In this document: positions 46,436 to 56,896 of the stretch, in pieces
How positions within the stretch are numbered: position 1 is the stretch's first letter
How the letters are laid out: the number at the start of each line of letters is the position of its first letter
Assembly (NCBI RefSeq): GCF_021390575.1
Contig: NZ_JAJEJQ010000001.1
Span: forward strand, 434,001 to 498,000
Reading direction: 5' to 3'
Origin: Paraburkholderia adhaesiva
Lineage (GTDB): Bacteria > Pseudomonadota > Gammaproteobacteria > Burkholderiales > Burkholderiaceae
Length of the DNA: 64,000 bases
Notes under the pieces: generated by a model
Told to the model about the DNA's origin: nothing
The model's database searches: none
Seen by the model: the letters and a program-made list of their open reading frames with translations, nothing else
Translations under genes and position numbers: made by a program

Positions 46436-47505
46436 GCTGCCAGTCGATCGGTTGATTCGATTTCGTCACCGCGGCTTGCGTCCGTTTCGTCCTCGTCCTC
46501 GTAGACGAGACGATCCGAGCGTGCCTTTTGTTCGTCGAAGAACTGGTTAACGGCGAGAAGTTGCTCTCGTGTAGTGTCCAGCGTGTTCATACGGTGCCGG
46601 AACAGGTTGGCGCCGCAAAGGCCGCGAGTGTACCAGCCGATATGCTTGCGCGCAGTACGCACCCCGGTAAATTCGCCGTAGAACGCGTAGTGATCTTCGA
46701 GATGCTCATTCATGATCGACTGGATTTCGTCGACGCGCGGCGGCGGCAGCAGCTCACCGGTGGCGAGGAAATGGTCGATCTCGCGAAAGAGCCATGGGCG
46801 GCCCTGCGCCGCGCGACCGATCATGATGGCGTCGGCGCCGGTAGCCGCGAGCACGTCGCGCGCCCGCTGCGGCGTGGTGATGTCGCCGTTGGCGACCACC
46901 GGAATGCGTGCAGCGGCCTTCACCGCGGCGATCGTTTCGTACTCGGCTTCGCCGTGATAGAGGTCGGCGCGCGTGCGGCCGTGCACGGTCAGCATCGCGA
47001 TGCCGCAATCCTCGGCGATGCGCGCGATCGTCAGCGCGTTCCGGTTCTGGCGATCCCAGCCCGTGCGGATCTTGAGCGTGACGGGCACCGCGTCGGGGCC
47101 GACGCCCACGGCGTCCACCACGGCCTTCACGATGCGCGCGACGAGCGGCTCGTTCTGCAGCAGCGCCGAACCCGCGGCGACGTTGCACACCTTCTTGGCC
47201 GGACAACCCATGTTGATGTCGATGATCTGCGCGCCGTTCGCGACGTTGTAGCGCGCGGCTTCGGCCATCATCTCGGGATCGGCGCCGGCGATCTGAACGG
47301 CGATGGGCTCGACCTCGCCCGCGTGATTGGCGCGGCGCATGGTCTTCTCGCTCTTCCAGAGCTGCGCGTTCGACGCGACCATCTCCGATACGGCGTAGCC
47401 CGCGCCAAGGCGCTTGCACAGCTGGCGGAACGGCCGGTCCGTGACGCCCGCCATGGGGGCGACGAACAGGTTGTTGCGCAGGGTGTGATGGCCGATCGTG
47501 AGCAT
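46432..47505 (-). CDS. dusB: tRNA-dihydrouridine synthase B (DusB)
   Basis: The 357-residue flavoenzyme reduces uridines to dihydrouridine in the tRNA D-loop. The TIM-barrel FMN site is seen in NNLFVAPMAGVTDRPFRQL at the start, DINMGCPAKKVCN with the conserved cysteine at about residue 101, and GADAIMIGRAAQGRPWLFRE. The ATG at 47505 gives the canonical start; the frame extends to 47577 without similarity. It is coupled to fis. Confidence 0.96.
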   Translation of the reverse strand: MLTIGHHTLRNNLFVAPMAGVTDRPFRQLCKRLGAGYAVSEMVASNAQLWKSEKTMRRANHAGEVEPIAVQIAGADPEMMAEAARYNVANGAQIIDINMGCPAKKVCNVAAGSALLQNEPLVARIVKAVVDAVGVGPDAVPVTLKIRTGWDRQNRNALTIARIAEDCGIAMLTVHGRTRADLYHGEAEYETIAAVKAAARIPVVANGDITTPQRARDVLAATGADAIMIGRAAQGRPWLFREIDHFLATGELLPPPRVDEIQSIMNEHLEDHYAFYGEFTGVRTARKHIGWYTRGLCGANLFRHRMNTLDTTREQLLAVNQFFDEQKARSDRLVYEDEDETDASRGDEIESTDRLAA

Positions 47506-47766
47506 GACGCGCGGAAGTGACCGCCGCCGCGCCCGTTTCGCAACGATCGGGAAGATCGGAAACGTTGGTGCGGCCACGGCCGGAAAAATGGGGGAAACCG
47601 CTATTTTAGCGTAAGCGAGACCACCGGTCGCTCCGGGCGAACCGGAACATTGTTCTTACGCTGTGTCGCGAACACTATCGTCCGCGCCTTTGAAAAACGA
47701 CTCGACCCTCGAATTGCCCCGGTTCGCCGGATGTCGATGCGTGCGTTGCGCACGCACCGGCTTTCG

Positions 47767-49050
47767 TCAGATCCGTTGCCCGAACATCATTTGATGCGCC
47801 AGCGCCGACTTGACGGGCGGCGCGAATTCGAGCGCGGTGAGCGCGAGGCCGCGCAGCGTCGCGAGCGGCCCGAAATCGATCGTGAAGAGGCGTGCGAGCG
47901 TATCCGTCGCGCCGATCGTCATGCGGCGATCGAGTGCGCGCTGGCTTGCGAAGTGGCCGAGCGCGAGCGGCGTAGCGCCGTGATGCGCCAGGGCCTCGGC
48001 CAGCGCGTGCGCGTCGCGCAGGCCCAGATTCAGCCCCTGGCCTGCAACGGGATGCAGGGTTTGCGCCGCGTTGCCCACTGCCGCAATCCGGCCATGGCCC
48101 GTGACGAGCGTATCGAGCGCCGAGAGGCCGAGCGCGAACGCCGCACGGCCATGGATCTGCGTGAAGCGGCCCATGCGCGAGCCGAACGCGCCGCCGAGTT
48201 CAGCGAGGAAATCCGCGTCCGACAACTGCGCACGCCGTTCGGCTTCTTCGGGCGAGCAGCACCAGACGAGCGCATAGTCCGCGCCGCGCACGCCGCCCAT
48301 CGGCAGGAGTGCGATCGGGCCTTCGTTCGTGAAGCGCTCCCACGCCACGTGCGGTTGCGGTGCCGACAGCGTCACTACGCCTACCAGCGCTGTCTGGCGG
48401 TAGTCGCGCGTTCGCTTCGTCTCCCCCTTTGCCTGCGCGGCGGCTTCCTTCGCCGCGTTCGCGCTTGCGTCCGGATCGCCGTGCGCGGCTCGGTCCGATT
48501 GCGGCCTGAAGAGTCCGCCTTCCGCGTTCACGAGGATGCGCGTGCGCAGCCAGCGCTCGACGCCCGCGCTCACGACGGGCAATGTCACGCCGTCGTGGTC
48601 GACGATGGGATCGAGCGCCTGGGTCTGATGCAGCCAGTGCACCGGCGTGGCGCGCACCGCGTGCGCAAGCGACTGCACGATCGTCCCGTAGCGCGCGACA
48701 TAGCCGAGTGCGGGAAGGTCGTAGTCGTCGCGGTCGATCAGCGTGCGGCCGAAGTGACCGCGCTGCGAGACGTGGATGCGCTCGATGGCGGTTGCCTCGT
48801 GCGGCCACGCGAGCGCCTCGAGCAGCGTGCGGCTGCCCTGCGAGACGGCGATGGCGCGCGGGTCGCCGCTGCTGTTCTCGGGATCGCGCGCGTCGATCAA
48901 TGCGATTCGCAGCGAGGCCGTCGCGCTGCGGCGCGTGAGCCAGCCCGCGAGCGCCATGCCTACCGGCCCGGCGCCGACGATCGTTACGTCGTAGTCGAAC
49001 GGGGCGGTGGCCGGGGGCGTGATGTCGGGCGTCGCGGAGGCTGCGTTCAT
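47767..49050 (-). CDS. UbiH/UbiF-type FAD-dependent ubiquinone hydroxylase
   Basis: The 427-residue flavoprotein monooxygenase has the N-terminal Rossmann motif VTIVGAGPVGMALAG (about residues 22-36), the DR-like IALIDARDPE, and the C-terminal FAD segment VGNAAQTLHPVAGQGLNLGL that is typical of the UbiH/UbiF/UbiI group. It hydroxylates the ring of a ubiquinone precursor; which carbon cannot be told by eye. Insertions such as KEAAAQAKGETKRT lengthen it slightly. It follows pepP, as in the conserved pepP-ubiH pair. Confidence 0.9.
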   Translation of the reverse strand: MNAASATPDITPPATAPFDYDVTIVGAGPVGMALAGWLTRRSATASLRIALIDARDPENSSGDPRAIAVSQGSRTLLEALAWPHEATAIERIHVSQRGHFGRTLIDRDDYDLPALGYVARYGTIVQSLAHAVRATPVHWLHQTQALDPIVDHDGVTLPVVSAGVERWLRTRILVNAEGGLFRPQSDRAAHGDPDASANAAKEAAAQAKGETKRTRDYRQTALVGVVTLSAPQPHVAWERFTNEGPIALLPMGGVRGADYALVWCCSPEEAERRAQLSDADFLAELGGAFGSRMGRFTQIHGRAAFALGLSALDTLVTGHGRIAAVGNAAQTLHPVAGQGLNLGLRDAHALAEALAHHGATPLALGHFASQRALDRRMTIGATDTLARLFTIDFGPLATLRGLALTALEFAPPVKSALAHQMMFGQRI

Positions 49051-49131
49051 GGCGGTTCTTTGGGTCTGTTCTCGTCGATGGCCTTGCGGTTGGCCTGCGG
49101 TTTTTGGCCTGGTTCCTGGCCGATAGGAGCC

Positions 49132-50604
49132 TCAGGCGTGCTTATGCGCGTCCAGCATCAATGCTTCGATTTCGTCCGCTTCGACCGGCACGTCGCGCGT
49201 GATCAGTTCGCAGCCTGTTTCGGTGACGACCGCATCGTCCTCGATCCGGATGCCGATGTCCCAGTAGCGCTCGGGCACGTCCTCGGCCGCACGAACGTAC
49301 AGGCCGGGCTCGATCGTGAGCGTCATGCCTTGTGAAAGCGTACGCCATGGCGGCGGAGCGTCGGTTTTCGCTGCGCCTTCCAGCGCGCTTCGCTGGCCGC
49401 CTCGTTCCCGATAATCGCCCGCATCATGCACGTCCATGCCGAGCCAGTGTCCCGTGCGATGCATGTAAAAGCGCGCGTAGGCGCGCTCGGCGATCACGTC
49501 GTCGATACTCGCAAAGCGCTGGCGATCGACGATGCCGGTGTCCAGCAGCCCTTGCGCGAGCACGCGCACGGCCGCATCGTGTGGCGCCTCGAAGTTCACG
49601 CCGGCGCGCGTTGCATCGATAGCCGCCTGCTGCGCGGCGAGCACGATGTCATAAAGCTCGCGCTGCGCGCTCGTGTAGCGCCCACTCGCCGGGAACGTGC
49701 GCGTGATGTCCGAAGCGTATCCGTTCAGTTCGCACGCCGCATCGATGAGGATCAGGTCGCCCTCGCGGATGACCGCGTTGCCCGCCGGATAGTGCAGCAC
49801 GCACGCGTTCGCACCCGCCGCGACGATCGAGCCGTAAGCCGGGCCCTGCGCGCCGTGTTTGCGGAAGGTGTAGAGCAGTTCGGCTTCGAGTTCGTACTCG
49901 CGCATGCCTGGGCGGCACGTGGCCATCGCGCGGCGGTGTGCAATGGCCGATATCTTCGCGGCGCGCCGCATCGTATCGAGCTCATGCGCGTCCTTGATGA
50001 CGCGCATGTCGTCGAGCAACGGTAGCAGGTCGTGCGCGGCGGACGGCGCCGTGACGCCGCTGCGCCCTTGCGCGCGCACGGCGTCGATCCAGCGCTTCAC
50101 CTGCGCGTCGAAGTGCTCCGACGCCGCGAGCGCATAGTGCAGCGCCGGCCGGTTGGCGATGAGTTGCGGCACGCGCGCGTCGAGTTCATCGAAGGCGAAC
50201 GCGGCGTCGACGGCGAACGCCTCGCGCGCGCCATCCGGGCCGAAGCGGAATCCTTCCCACGTCTCGCGTTCCGCATTCTTTGCGCGGCAGAACAGGATCG
50301 AAGCGGGCTGGTTTTCCTGAGCGTCGGCATCGAGCACAAGCAGCGCTTCGGGCTCCGTGAAGCCGGTCAGGTAGTAGAAGTAGCTGTCGTGCCGGTAGGG
50401 ATAGTCGGCGTCGCGGTTTCGCATGACCTCGGGCGCCGTCGGGACGAGCGCGACGCCGCCGCCTCGCGCACGCATCGCCGCAAGCACGCGCTCGCGGCGC
50501 TCGCGATAGAGCGCGGTGCCGCCATCGGGGCCGCGCGGTACGTCGGCGTCTCGCGGTTGGACGGGCAGCGTGGCGGCCAGGGCGGGCGTGGAGGTCGAGT
50601 TCAT
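49132..50604 (-). CDS. pepP: Xaa-Pro aminopeptidase (PepP, M24B)
   Basis: The 490-residue metallopeptidase removes an N-terminal residue before proline. Metal ligands are visible in order: Asp in LILIDAACELNGYASD and SDITRTFPA, His in MHRTGHWLGMDVHD, Glu in MTLTIEPGLYV and Glu in IRIEDDAVVT. The N-terminal creatinase-like domain covers about residues 30-180. The ATG at 50604 matches expected length; the frame opens at 50766 without similarity. It is first of pepP-ubiH on this strand. Confidence 0.95.
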   Translation of the reverse strand: MNSTSTPALAATLPVQPRDADVPRGPDGGTALYRERRERVLAAMRARGGGVALVPTAPEVMRNRDADYPYRHDSYFYYLTGFTEPEALLVLDADAQENQPASILFCRAKNAERETWEGFRFGPDGAREAFAVDAAFAFDELDARVPQLIANRPALHYALAASEHFDAQVKRWIDAVRAQGRSGVTAPSAAHDLLPLLDDMRVIKDAHELDTMRRAAKISAIAHRRAMATCRPGMREYELEAELLYTFRKHGAQGPAYGSIVAAGANACVLHYPAGNAVIREGDLILIDAACELNGYASDITRTFPASGRYTSAQRELYDIVLAAQQAAIDATRAGVNFEAPHDAAVRVLAQGLLDTGIVDRQRFASIDDVIAERAYARFYMHRTGHWLGMDVHDAGDYRERGGQRSALEGAAKTDAPPPWRTLSQGMTLTIEPGLYVRAAEDVPERYWDIGIRIEDDAVVTETGCELITRDVPVEADEIEALMLDAHKHA

Positions 50605-50895
50605 CGTGCGATTGTAGCGCCCGTAGCGCCCCATCCGCTGAGGGCGCCGCGCCGCTCGCGACTGGCGTAATGCGCATGGCATGGGGCGCAAGGTGGGACC
50701 TGAAACGTGCGCGGGACGCCAATTCGAGCACACGCCAGCACAGGCACCGGCGCGTAAAGTGCCCACGCGGGCCGCGCCGGTGTTGCATTCAGCCCACAGC
50801 CGTCGCCGGGGAATTTTGATTGAGGCGCGCGCGGGGCGTCAGAGCAACGTCAATCCAACGTATACTTTCGCCGGATTCCAGAAAAGGCAGTTGCG

Positions 50896-51507
50896 ATGAA
50901 ACTTATCGGTTCGCTCGGTAGCCCGTACGTCCGCAAGACGCGGATCATGCTCGCCGAGAAGAAAATTGAATACAAACTGGTGCTCGAAGACGTATGGGCC
51001 GCTGACACGACGATCTACGAATCGAACCCGCTCGGCAAGGTTCCGTGTCTCGTGATGGAGGACGGCGAGGCGGTGTTCGACTCGCGCGTGATCTGCGAAT
51101 ACGTCGATATGCTGTCGCCGGTCGGCAAGCTGATTCCGCCGTCGGGACGCGAGCGCGTTGAAGTGCGCTGCTGGGAGGCGCTCGCCGACGGCATTCTCGA
51201 TGCGACCATCGCGATTCGTCTGGAAGGCCTGCAACGCACGCCCGAGCAGCGCAGCGACACGTGGATTGCGCGCCAGCAGCACAAAATCGACGAGGGCCTG
51301 AAAGCTATGGCGAAGGGACTCGCGAGCAACGCGTGGTGCGCGGGCAATCGCTATACGCTCGCCGATATCGCGGTGGGCTGCACGCTCGGCTATCTCGACT
51401 TCCGCATGCCCAACCTCAACTGGCGCGAAGCGCATCCGGACCTCGCGCGCCACTTCGAGAAACTCTCGCAGCGTCCCTCGTTCGCGGATACCTTTCCGCA
51501 GGGCTGA
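50896..51507 (+). CDS. Glutathione S-transferase family protein
   Basis: The 203-residue protein has the thioredoxin-like N-terminal domain with GSLGSPYVRKTRIML, where a serine rather than tyrosine likely activates glutathione, and NPLGKVPCLVMEDGEAVFDS with the cis-proline. The all-helical C-terminal domain starts near residue 90 and includes YTLADIAVGCTLGYLD. It resembles E. coli YibF. It is monocistronic, divergent from pepP. Confidence 0.92.
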   Translation: MKLIGSLGSPYVRKTRIMLAEKKIEYKLVLEDVWAADTTIYESNPLGKVPCLVMEDGEAVFDSRVICEYVDMLSPVGKLIPPSGRERVEVRCWEALADGILDATIAIRLEGLQRTPEQRSDTWIARQQHKIDEGLKAMAKGLASNAWCAGNRYTLADIAVGCTLGYLDFRMPNLNWREAHPDLARHFEKLSQRPSFADTFPQG

Positions 51508-51620
51508 CGCCAGATGGCTGAACGGCGGCTCGCGGCCGCCGTTTGAGTTCATCATGCCCTTCATACGCCATCGCACGCGCCGGAGCCTTTCCCCCGGCGA
51601 GACGATTCAGCCTGCTGCCT

Positions 51621-53219
51621 TCAACCCTCTGCAGGCGCAAACGAATCGCTGCGCGCGACCGGCCACCACTTCTCGTACAACTGATAGCGATAGCGATCTT
51701 CCAGCAGATCGCCCGGCTTCAGGTACTTGAGCAGATCCGACATCAGCTTGACCTCATAGGACGACACGCGCCGCACGATGTGATGGGCGCGCAGATCGTC
51801 GGGGCTCGCGAGACCGGCGGCCTGGATGATTTCCTGCAAGGCGTGCAGCGTGTTGTGGTGGAAGTTGAACACGCGTTCGCCCTTGACGGGCACGTTCAGC
51901 GCGCGCTGGCGCACCGGGTCCTGGGTCGCGACGCCGGTCGGACAGCGGTCCGAATGACACTTCTGCGCCTGGATGCAGCCGACCGCGAACATGAAGCCGC
52001 GCGCGGAGTTCACCCAGTCGGCGCCGATCGCGAGCGTCTTCGCGATGTCGAAGGCCGTGACGATCTTGCCGCTCGCACCGATCTTGATCCTCTCGCGCAA
52101 CCCAATGCCGACGAGCGTGTTATGCACGAGCAGGAGTCCTTCCTGCAGCGGCGTGCCGATGTGATCGGTGAATTCGAGGGGCGCGGCGCCCGTGCCACCC
52201 TCGGCGCCGTCCACGACGATGAAGTCGGGCAGGATGCCTGTTTCGAGCATCGCCTTCGCAATGCCGAAGAATTCCCACGGATGCCCGATGCACAGCTTGA
52301 AGCCAGTGGGCTTGCCGCCCGAGAGCTTGCGCAGGCGCTCGACGAATTCGAGCAGGCCGCGCGGCGTCGAGAACTCCGAATGGCGCGCGGGCGAGATGCA
52401 GTCCTGACCCATCGGAACGCCGCGCGTCTCGGCGATTTCCGGTGTCACCTTGGCCGCGAGCAGCACGCCGCCGTGACCGGGCTTCGCGCCCTGCGAGAGC
52501 TTCACCTCGATCATCTTCACCTGCGGCTCGGCCGCCTGGCGCTGGAATTTATCGGCGTTGAACGTGCCGTCGTCGTTGCGGCAGCCGAAGTAGCCTGACG
52601 CGACTTCCCAGATGATGTCGCCGCCGTGCTCGCGGTGATACTTCGACATCGAGCCTTCGCCGGTGTCGTGAGCGAAGCCGCCTTTCTTCGCGCCGAGGTT
52701 CAGCGCGCGGATCGCATTCGCGGAGAGGGCGCCGAAGCTCATCGCGGAGACGTTGAAGATCGACATCGAGTAGGGCTGTGCACGGTCCGCGCCGACGAGC
52801 ACGCGGAAGTCGCAACCGGAGAGCTTCGTCGGGGCGAGCGAATGGCTGATCCATTCGTGACCGACTGCCTTCACGTCGAGCTCGGTGCCGTAGGGGCGGC
52901 TGTCGACGGCGTTTTTCGCGCGCTGATAGACGAGGCTGCGTTGTGCGAGGGAGAACGGTTTTTCGTCGGTGTCGTCTTCGACGAAGTACTGGCGGATTTC
53001 GGGCCGCACGAACTCGAAGAAAAAGCGCAGATGGCCCCAGATCGGATAGTTGCGCAGGATTGCGTGGCGGTCCTGGCTCATGTCGTAGAGACCGAGCGCG
53101 ACCAGCAGCGCCGGCACGATGGCGCACAGCCAGGACAGATGATGTAGTGCCGCTGCGGTGAACGTGGCCAAAGTGACCAATACGGCGGCCCACATGGCGA
53201 GATAACGTCGGGAAAACAT
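51621..53219 (-). CDS. FMN-binding glutamate synthase-like membrane protein
   Basis: The 532-residue product has two N-terminal hydrophobic segments (about residues 5-45) and then a TIM-barrel resembling the GltB synthase domain. The iron-sulfur cysteine pattern is visible in CIQAQKCHSDRCPTGVATQD, and an FMN-site sequence GAEGGTGAAPLEFTDHIGTP precedes it. It lacks the glutamine amidotransferase domain, so it is not a complete glutamate synthase; its acceptor is unknown. The ATG at 53219 starts the membrane segment; upstream frame to 53717 overlaps mnmA. Confidence 0.9.
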   Translation of the reverse strand: MFSRRYLAMWAAVLVTLATFTAAALHHLSWLCAIVPALLVALGLYDMSQDRHAILRNYPIWGHLRFFFEFVRPEIRQYFVEDDTDEKPFSLAQRSLVYQRAKNAVDSRPYGTELDVKAVGHEWISHSLAPTKLSGCDFRVLVGADRAQPYSMSIFNVSAMSFGALSANAIRALNLGAKKGGFAHDTGEGSMSKYHREHGGDIIWEVASGYFGCRNDDGTFNADKFQRQAAEPQVKMIEVKLSQGAKPGHGGVLLAAKVTPEIAETRGVPMGQDCISPARHSEFSTPRGLLEFVERLRKLSGGKPTGFKLCIGHPWEFFGIAKAMLETGILPDFIVVDGAEGGTGAAPLEFTDHIGTPLQEGLLLVHNTLVGIGLRERIKIGASGKIVTAFDIAKTLAIGADWVNSARGFMFAVGCIQAQKCHSDRCPTGVATQDPVRQRALNVPVKGERVFNFHHNTLHALQEIIQAAGLASPDDLRAHHIVRRVSSYEVKLMSDLLKYLKPGDLLEDRYRYQLYEKWWPVARSDSFAPAEG

Positions 53220-53397
53220 GGCGCAACTCCTCGAACTTGACCGGATGCGCAGGCCCGCATGGGCTGCGCGTTGGCGAGGATGATGCCGGAAGTTCGTGAA
53301 TCTGGCCTTGACGCGGGCAGGCGGGGAACGGGAAGCGAGGGGAAGCGGGAAGCCGGGCGTGCGCGGCGCATTGCACGCCGCGCACGCAAGAGCGGGC

Positions 53398-54597
53398 TTA
53401 GGCCTCGCTCGCCGCGCCGCCGAGCAGCGCGGGTTTTTTCTGCGGTGCGCGCTTCGCGCGGACCGGCTCGGGCGGCAGAACGGCGGGCACGTGGGGCGCG
53501 AGCGTTTGAACCGCTTCGATGATCCCGCCGCCGAGGCACACGTCACCGTCATAAAGCACGGCCGACTGGCCGGGTGTGACGGCCCATTGCGCGTCGGGGA
53601 AGTGCAGCGAGAACCCGCCCGCGCCGGATGACGCCGACGCGCCGAACGTGCAGCGCGCGTCCGCTTGGCGATAGCGCGTCTTGGCTCCGCACGTGTGGCC
53701 GTCGACGGGCGCCTCACCCGCGACCCAGCTAACGTTGCCCGCGCTCAGGTCGTGCGCGAGCAGCCACGGATGATCGTGACCCTGCACGACGTAGAGCGTG
53801 TTCGACGCCATGTCCTTGCCCGCGACGAACCACGGTTCGCCGCTGCCGTCCTTGCTGCCGCCAAGGCCGATGCCCTTGCGCTGCCCGAACGTATAGAACG
53901 CGAGGCCGATGTGCTCGCCCACGATCTTGCCGTCGGGCGTCATCATCGGGCCGGGCTTCGTCGGCAGATAGCGGTTCAGGAAGTCGCGGAACGGCCGCTC
54001 ACCGATGAAGCAGATGCCCGTCGAGTCCTTCTTCTTCGCGTTCGGCAGACCGATCTTTTCGGCGATCTCGCGCACCTTCGTCTTGGGGATCTCGCCGAGC
54101 GGGAACATCGTCTTCGACAATTGCGCCTGGTTCAGCCGGTGCAGGAAGTACGACTGATCTTTCGTGTGATCGAAGGCCTTCAGCAGCTCGAAACGTCCAT
54201 CGTTCTCACGCACGCGCGCGTAATGACCCGTCGCGATGGTTTCCGCGCCGAGCGACATCGCGTGGTCGAGGAATGCCTTGAACTTGATTTCGGCGTTGCA
54301 GAGCACGTCCGGGTTCGGCGTGCGGCCCGCCGAGTACTCGCGCAGGAACTCCGCGAACACGCGGTCCTTGTATTCGGCGGCGAAGTTCACCGCTTCGACG
54401 TCAATGCCGATCAGGTCCGCCACCGACACCACGTCGATCCAGTCCTGGCGCGTCGAGCAGTACTCGCCGTCGTCGTCGTCTTCCCAGTTCTTCATGAAAA
54501 GACCGACGACGTCGAATCCCTGCTCCTTGAGCAGCCATGCCGTCACCGACGAATCGACGCCGCCCGACATACCCACCACGACCTTACGTTTGCTCAT
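53398..54597 (-). CDS. mnmA: tRNA-specific 2-thiouridylase (MnmA)
   Basis: The 399-residue enzyme inserts sulfur at position 2 of U34 in tRNA-Lys, -Glu and -Gln. The PP-loop [10 protein letters not shown] is at residues 9-18; the catalytic cysteine pair is Cys100 ([12 protein letters not shown]) and Cys196 ([10 protein letters not shown]). The C-terminal 30 residues ([19 protein letters not shown]) are an extension beyond the E. coli protein. It follows the NUDIX gene by 13 bases on the same strand. Confidence 0.96.
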   Translation of the reverse strand: MSKRKVVVGMSGGVDSSVTAWLLKEQGFDVVGLFMKNWEDDDDGEYCSTRQDWIDVVSVADLIGIDVEAVNFAAEYKDRVFAEFLREYSAGRTPNPDVLCNAEIKFKAFLDHAMSLGAETIATGHYARVRENDGRFELLKAFDHTKDQSYFLHRLNQAQLSKTMFPLGEIPKTKVREIAEKIGLPNAKKKDSTGICFIGERPFRDFLNRYLPTKPGPMMTPDGKIVGEHIGLAFYTFGQRKGIGLGGSKDGSGEPWFVAGKDMASNTLYVVQGHDHPWLLAHDLSAGNVSWVAGEAPVDGHTCGAKTRYRQADARCTFGASASSGAGGFSLHFPDAQWAVTPGQSAVLYDGDVCLGGGIIEAVQTLAPHVPAVLPPEPVRAKRAPQKKPALLGGAASEA

Positions 54598-54610
54598 CTC
54601 TTAGCTGCCT

Positions 54611-55114
54611 TCAACCTTGGGGACCGCCGCTGGGGCCCGTTCTGGGTCCAACCGCATGCACATGCACGAATTCGAGCGGCACGCGCACACCCGCGAGGTA
54701 ATCGTCGATGCACTTCATCACGAGCGGCGTGCGATGACGCTCGCTCGCGGCGCGCAGTTCGTCGGCGCTCATCCACAGCGTGCGGAGGATATCGGGATCG
54801 AGCGCGCGCTCTTCCGGAAGATCCGCGACCGAGCCGCAATACGTGAAGCGCAGATACGTCGCGCCGCTCTCGCCCGGTTTGCCGAAGTGGGTCATATAGA
54901 CGCCGACGAGCGCCTCGGGCGTGAACGCGTGCGCCGTTTCCTCGAGCGTTTCGCGCACGACGGCCTCGGCGAGCGTTTCGCCCGTCTCCAGATGGCCGGC
55001 GGGCTGGTTCAGCCGCAGGCCGGCCGGCGTGTGCTCCTCGACGAGGAGAAAACGGCCGTTGCGCTCGATGATTGCCGCCACGGTGACGTGCGGAGCCCAG
55101 GTGTCCTCATTCAT
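54611..55114 (-). CDS. NUDIX hydrolase (NudJ-like)
   Basis: This 167-residue hydrolase has the Nudix box in GHLETGETLAEAVVRETLEE followed by TA; the usual final Gly is replaced by Ala. The preceding LRLNQPAGHLE and the start WAPHVTVAAIIERNGRFLL resemble NudJ, a phosphatase acting on HMP-PP and nucleotide diphosphates. It is immediately upstream of mnmA, the same link as the E. coli nudJ-mnmA pair, so co-transcription is likely. Confidence 0.92.
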   Translation of the reverse strand: MNEDTWAPHVTVAAIIERNGRFLLVEEHTPAGLRLNQPAGHLETGETLAEAVVRETLEETAHAFTPEALVGVYMTHFGKPGESGATYLRFTYCGSVADLPEERALDPDILRTLWMSADELRAASERHRTPLVMKCIDDYLAGVRVPLEFVHVHAVGPRTGPSGGPQG

Positions 55115-55398
55115 GGACCGCCATTTTACCGGCGATTTTGCCAGGACGCCGTGGGCTGCTGGCGGCGGGCTCGACCGGCCATCCGCCCCCCGATGCTTTG
55201 ACCGGCCGCTGGTTTGTCCGCCTGCCTGCCAGAACGCGCGACATCGCGCAACCGGCGCTTTTCGCGGGGTCGATCCGCCCCCGGCTTTCGGTTAAAGTGG
55301 TGCGTCGTTATGCCGTTGCACTAAAAAAATTACTCGCCGGCGAACCTCGTCGGCCCCCCGAATCTTTAAAGCGCTGGAAGGTCGAGGAGGATTCAACG

Positions 55399-56550
55399 AT
55401 GCATATCGGAGTGCCCGCAGAGACGCGGGCGAACGAAAGTCGCGTGGCCGCGACGCCGGAGACGGTCAAAAAGTACGTCGCACAGGGCCACAGCGTGACC
55501 GTCCAGAGCGGCGCGGGCGTGCCCGCCAGCTTTCCCGACGAGGCCTATGCGGTCGTCGGCGCCCAGATCGCCGACGCGGCTGCCGCCTTCGGTGCCGACC
55601 TCGTGCTCAAGGTCCAGTCGCCTTCCGTGAGCGAACTGGCCTTCATGAAGCGTGGCGCCGTGGTGGTCGGCATGCTCGATCCCTTCAACGCCGAAAACGC
55701 GGCGCAGCTCGCCGGGGCGGGCGTGACGGCCTTCGCCCTCGAAGCCGCGCCGCGCACCACGCGGGCGCAGAGTCTCGACGTGCTGTCGTCGCAGGCCAAC
55801 ATCGCGGGCTACAAGGCCGTGCTCGTCGCCGCGAACCTCTATCCGCGCTTCATGCCGATGCTCATGACCGCCGCCGGCACTGTGAAGGCCGCGCGCGTGC
55901 TCGTGCTCGGCGCGGGCGTGGCGGGTCTGCAGGCGATTGCCACGGCGCGGCGCCTCGGCGCCGTGATCGAAGCCTCCGATGTCCGTCCGGCCGTGAAGGA
56001 GCAGATCGAGTCGCTCGGTGCGAAGTTTCTCGACGTGCCGTTCGAAACCGACGAGGAGCGCGAAGCCGCGCAGGGCGTGGGCGGTTACGCCCGTCCGATG
56101 CCGCCATCGTGGCTCGCGCGCCAGTCCGCGCTGGTGCACGAACGCGCGAAGCAGGCGGACATCGTCATCTCGACGGCGCTGATCCCGGGCCGCGACGCGC
56201 CCACGTTGCTGCCCGCCGAAACCGTGCAGGCGATGAAGCCGGGCTCGGTGGTGATCGACCTCGCGGCGGGGCGCGGCCCGGTCGCCGATCCGGCGACCGG
56301 AAGGCGCGGCGGCAACTGCCCGCTCACCGTGGCGGACCAGGTGGTCACGCAGCACGGCGTGCAGGTTTGCGGCTACACGAACCTCGCGTCGATGGTGGCC
56401 GCCGACGCCTCCGCGCTCTACGCGCGCAACCTGCTCGACTTCCTGAAGCTGATCGTCACGAAGGAAGGCACGCTCAACATCGATCTCGCGGACGACATCG
56501 TCGCGGCCACGCTGCTGGCCCGCGACGGCGCCGTCACGAAGAAGACGTAA
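55399..56550 (+). CDS. pntAA: NAD(P) transhydrogenase subunit alpha part 1 (PntAA)
   Basis: The 383-residue NAD(H)-binding domain I of the proton-translocating transhydrogenase includes [40 protein letters not shown] (Rossmann glycine motif near residue 170) and [17 protein letters not shown]. In the split form it associates with the membrane subunits PntAB and PntB to transfer hydride from NADH to NADP+ using the proton gradient. The ATG at 55399 follows GAGGAGG; the frame extends to 55138 without similarity. Confidence 0.95.
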   Translation: MHIGVPAETRANESRVAATPETVKKYVAQGHSVTVQSGAGVPASFPDEAYAVVGAQIADAAAAFGADLVLKVQSPSVSELAFMKRGAVVVGMLDPFNAENAAQLAGAGVTAFALEAAPRTTRAQSLDVLSSQANIAGYKAVLVAANLYPRFMPMLMTAAGTVKAARVLVLGAGVAGLQAIATARRLGAVIEASDVRPAVKEQIESLGAKFLDVPFETDEEREAAQGVGGYARPMPPSWLARQSALVHERAKQADIVISTALIPGRDAPTLLPAETVQAMKPGSVVIDLAAGRGPVADPATGRRGGNCPLTVADQVVTQHGVQVCGYTNLASMVAADASALYARNLLDFLKLIVTKEGTLNIDLADDIVAATLLARDGAVTKKT

Positions 56551-56563
56551 ACGGAGACCGGCG

Positions 56564-56896
56564 ATGGAAATCATCAACCACACCGTCATCAACCTGATCA
56601 TCTTCGTGCTGGCCGTGTACGTCGGCTATCACGTGGTCTGGAATGTCACGCCCGCGCTGCATACGCCGCTCATGGCCGTGACGAATGCCATTTCGGCGAT
56701 CGTGATCGTCGGCGCGATGCTTGCCACCGGACTCACCGTGGGCGGCGCGGGCAAGTTTTTCGGCACCTTCGCCGTGCTGCTCGCGGCGGTCAACGTGTTC
56801 GGCGGATTCCTCGTCACGCGGCGCATGCTAGAAATGTTCCGCAAGAAGGAGCCGAAAAAGCTGGCTGCGGCCGGAAGCAAGGAGGGCGCGCAATGA
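56564..56896 (+). CDS. pntAB: NAD(P) transhydrogenase subunit alpha part 2 (PntAB)
   Basis: This 110-residue membrane subunit contributes about three to four helices (roughly residues 8-25, 35-58 and 63-85) with [20 protein letters not shown] characteristic of the family. It starts 14 bases after pntAA with GGAG and overlaps the pntB start by four bases (ATGA). Confidence 0.94.
   Translation: MEIINHTVINLIIFVLAVYVGYHVVWNVTPALHTPLMAVTNAISAIVIVGAMLATGLTVGGAGKFFGTFAVLLAAVNVFGGFLVTRRMLEMFRKKEPKKLAAAGSKEGAQ

Noticed and set aside
47650..49335. A 561-codon plus-strand frame
   Set aside because: Antisense to the UbiH-type gene and part of pepP; highly Arg-rich with no motif.
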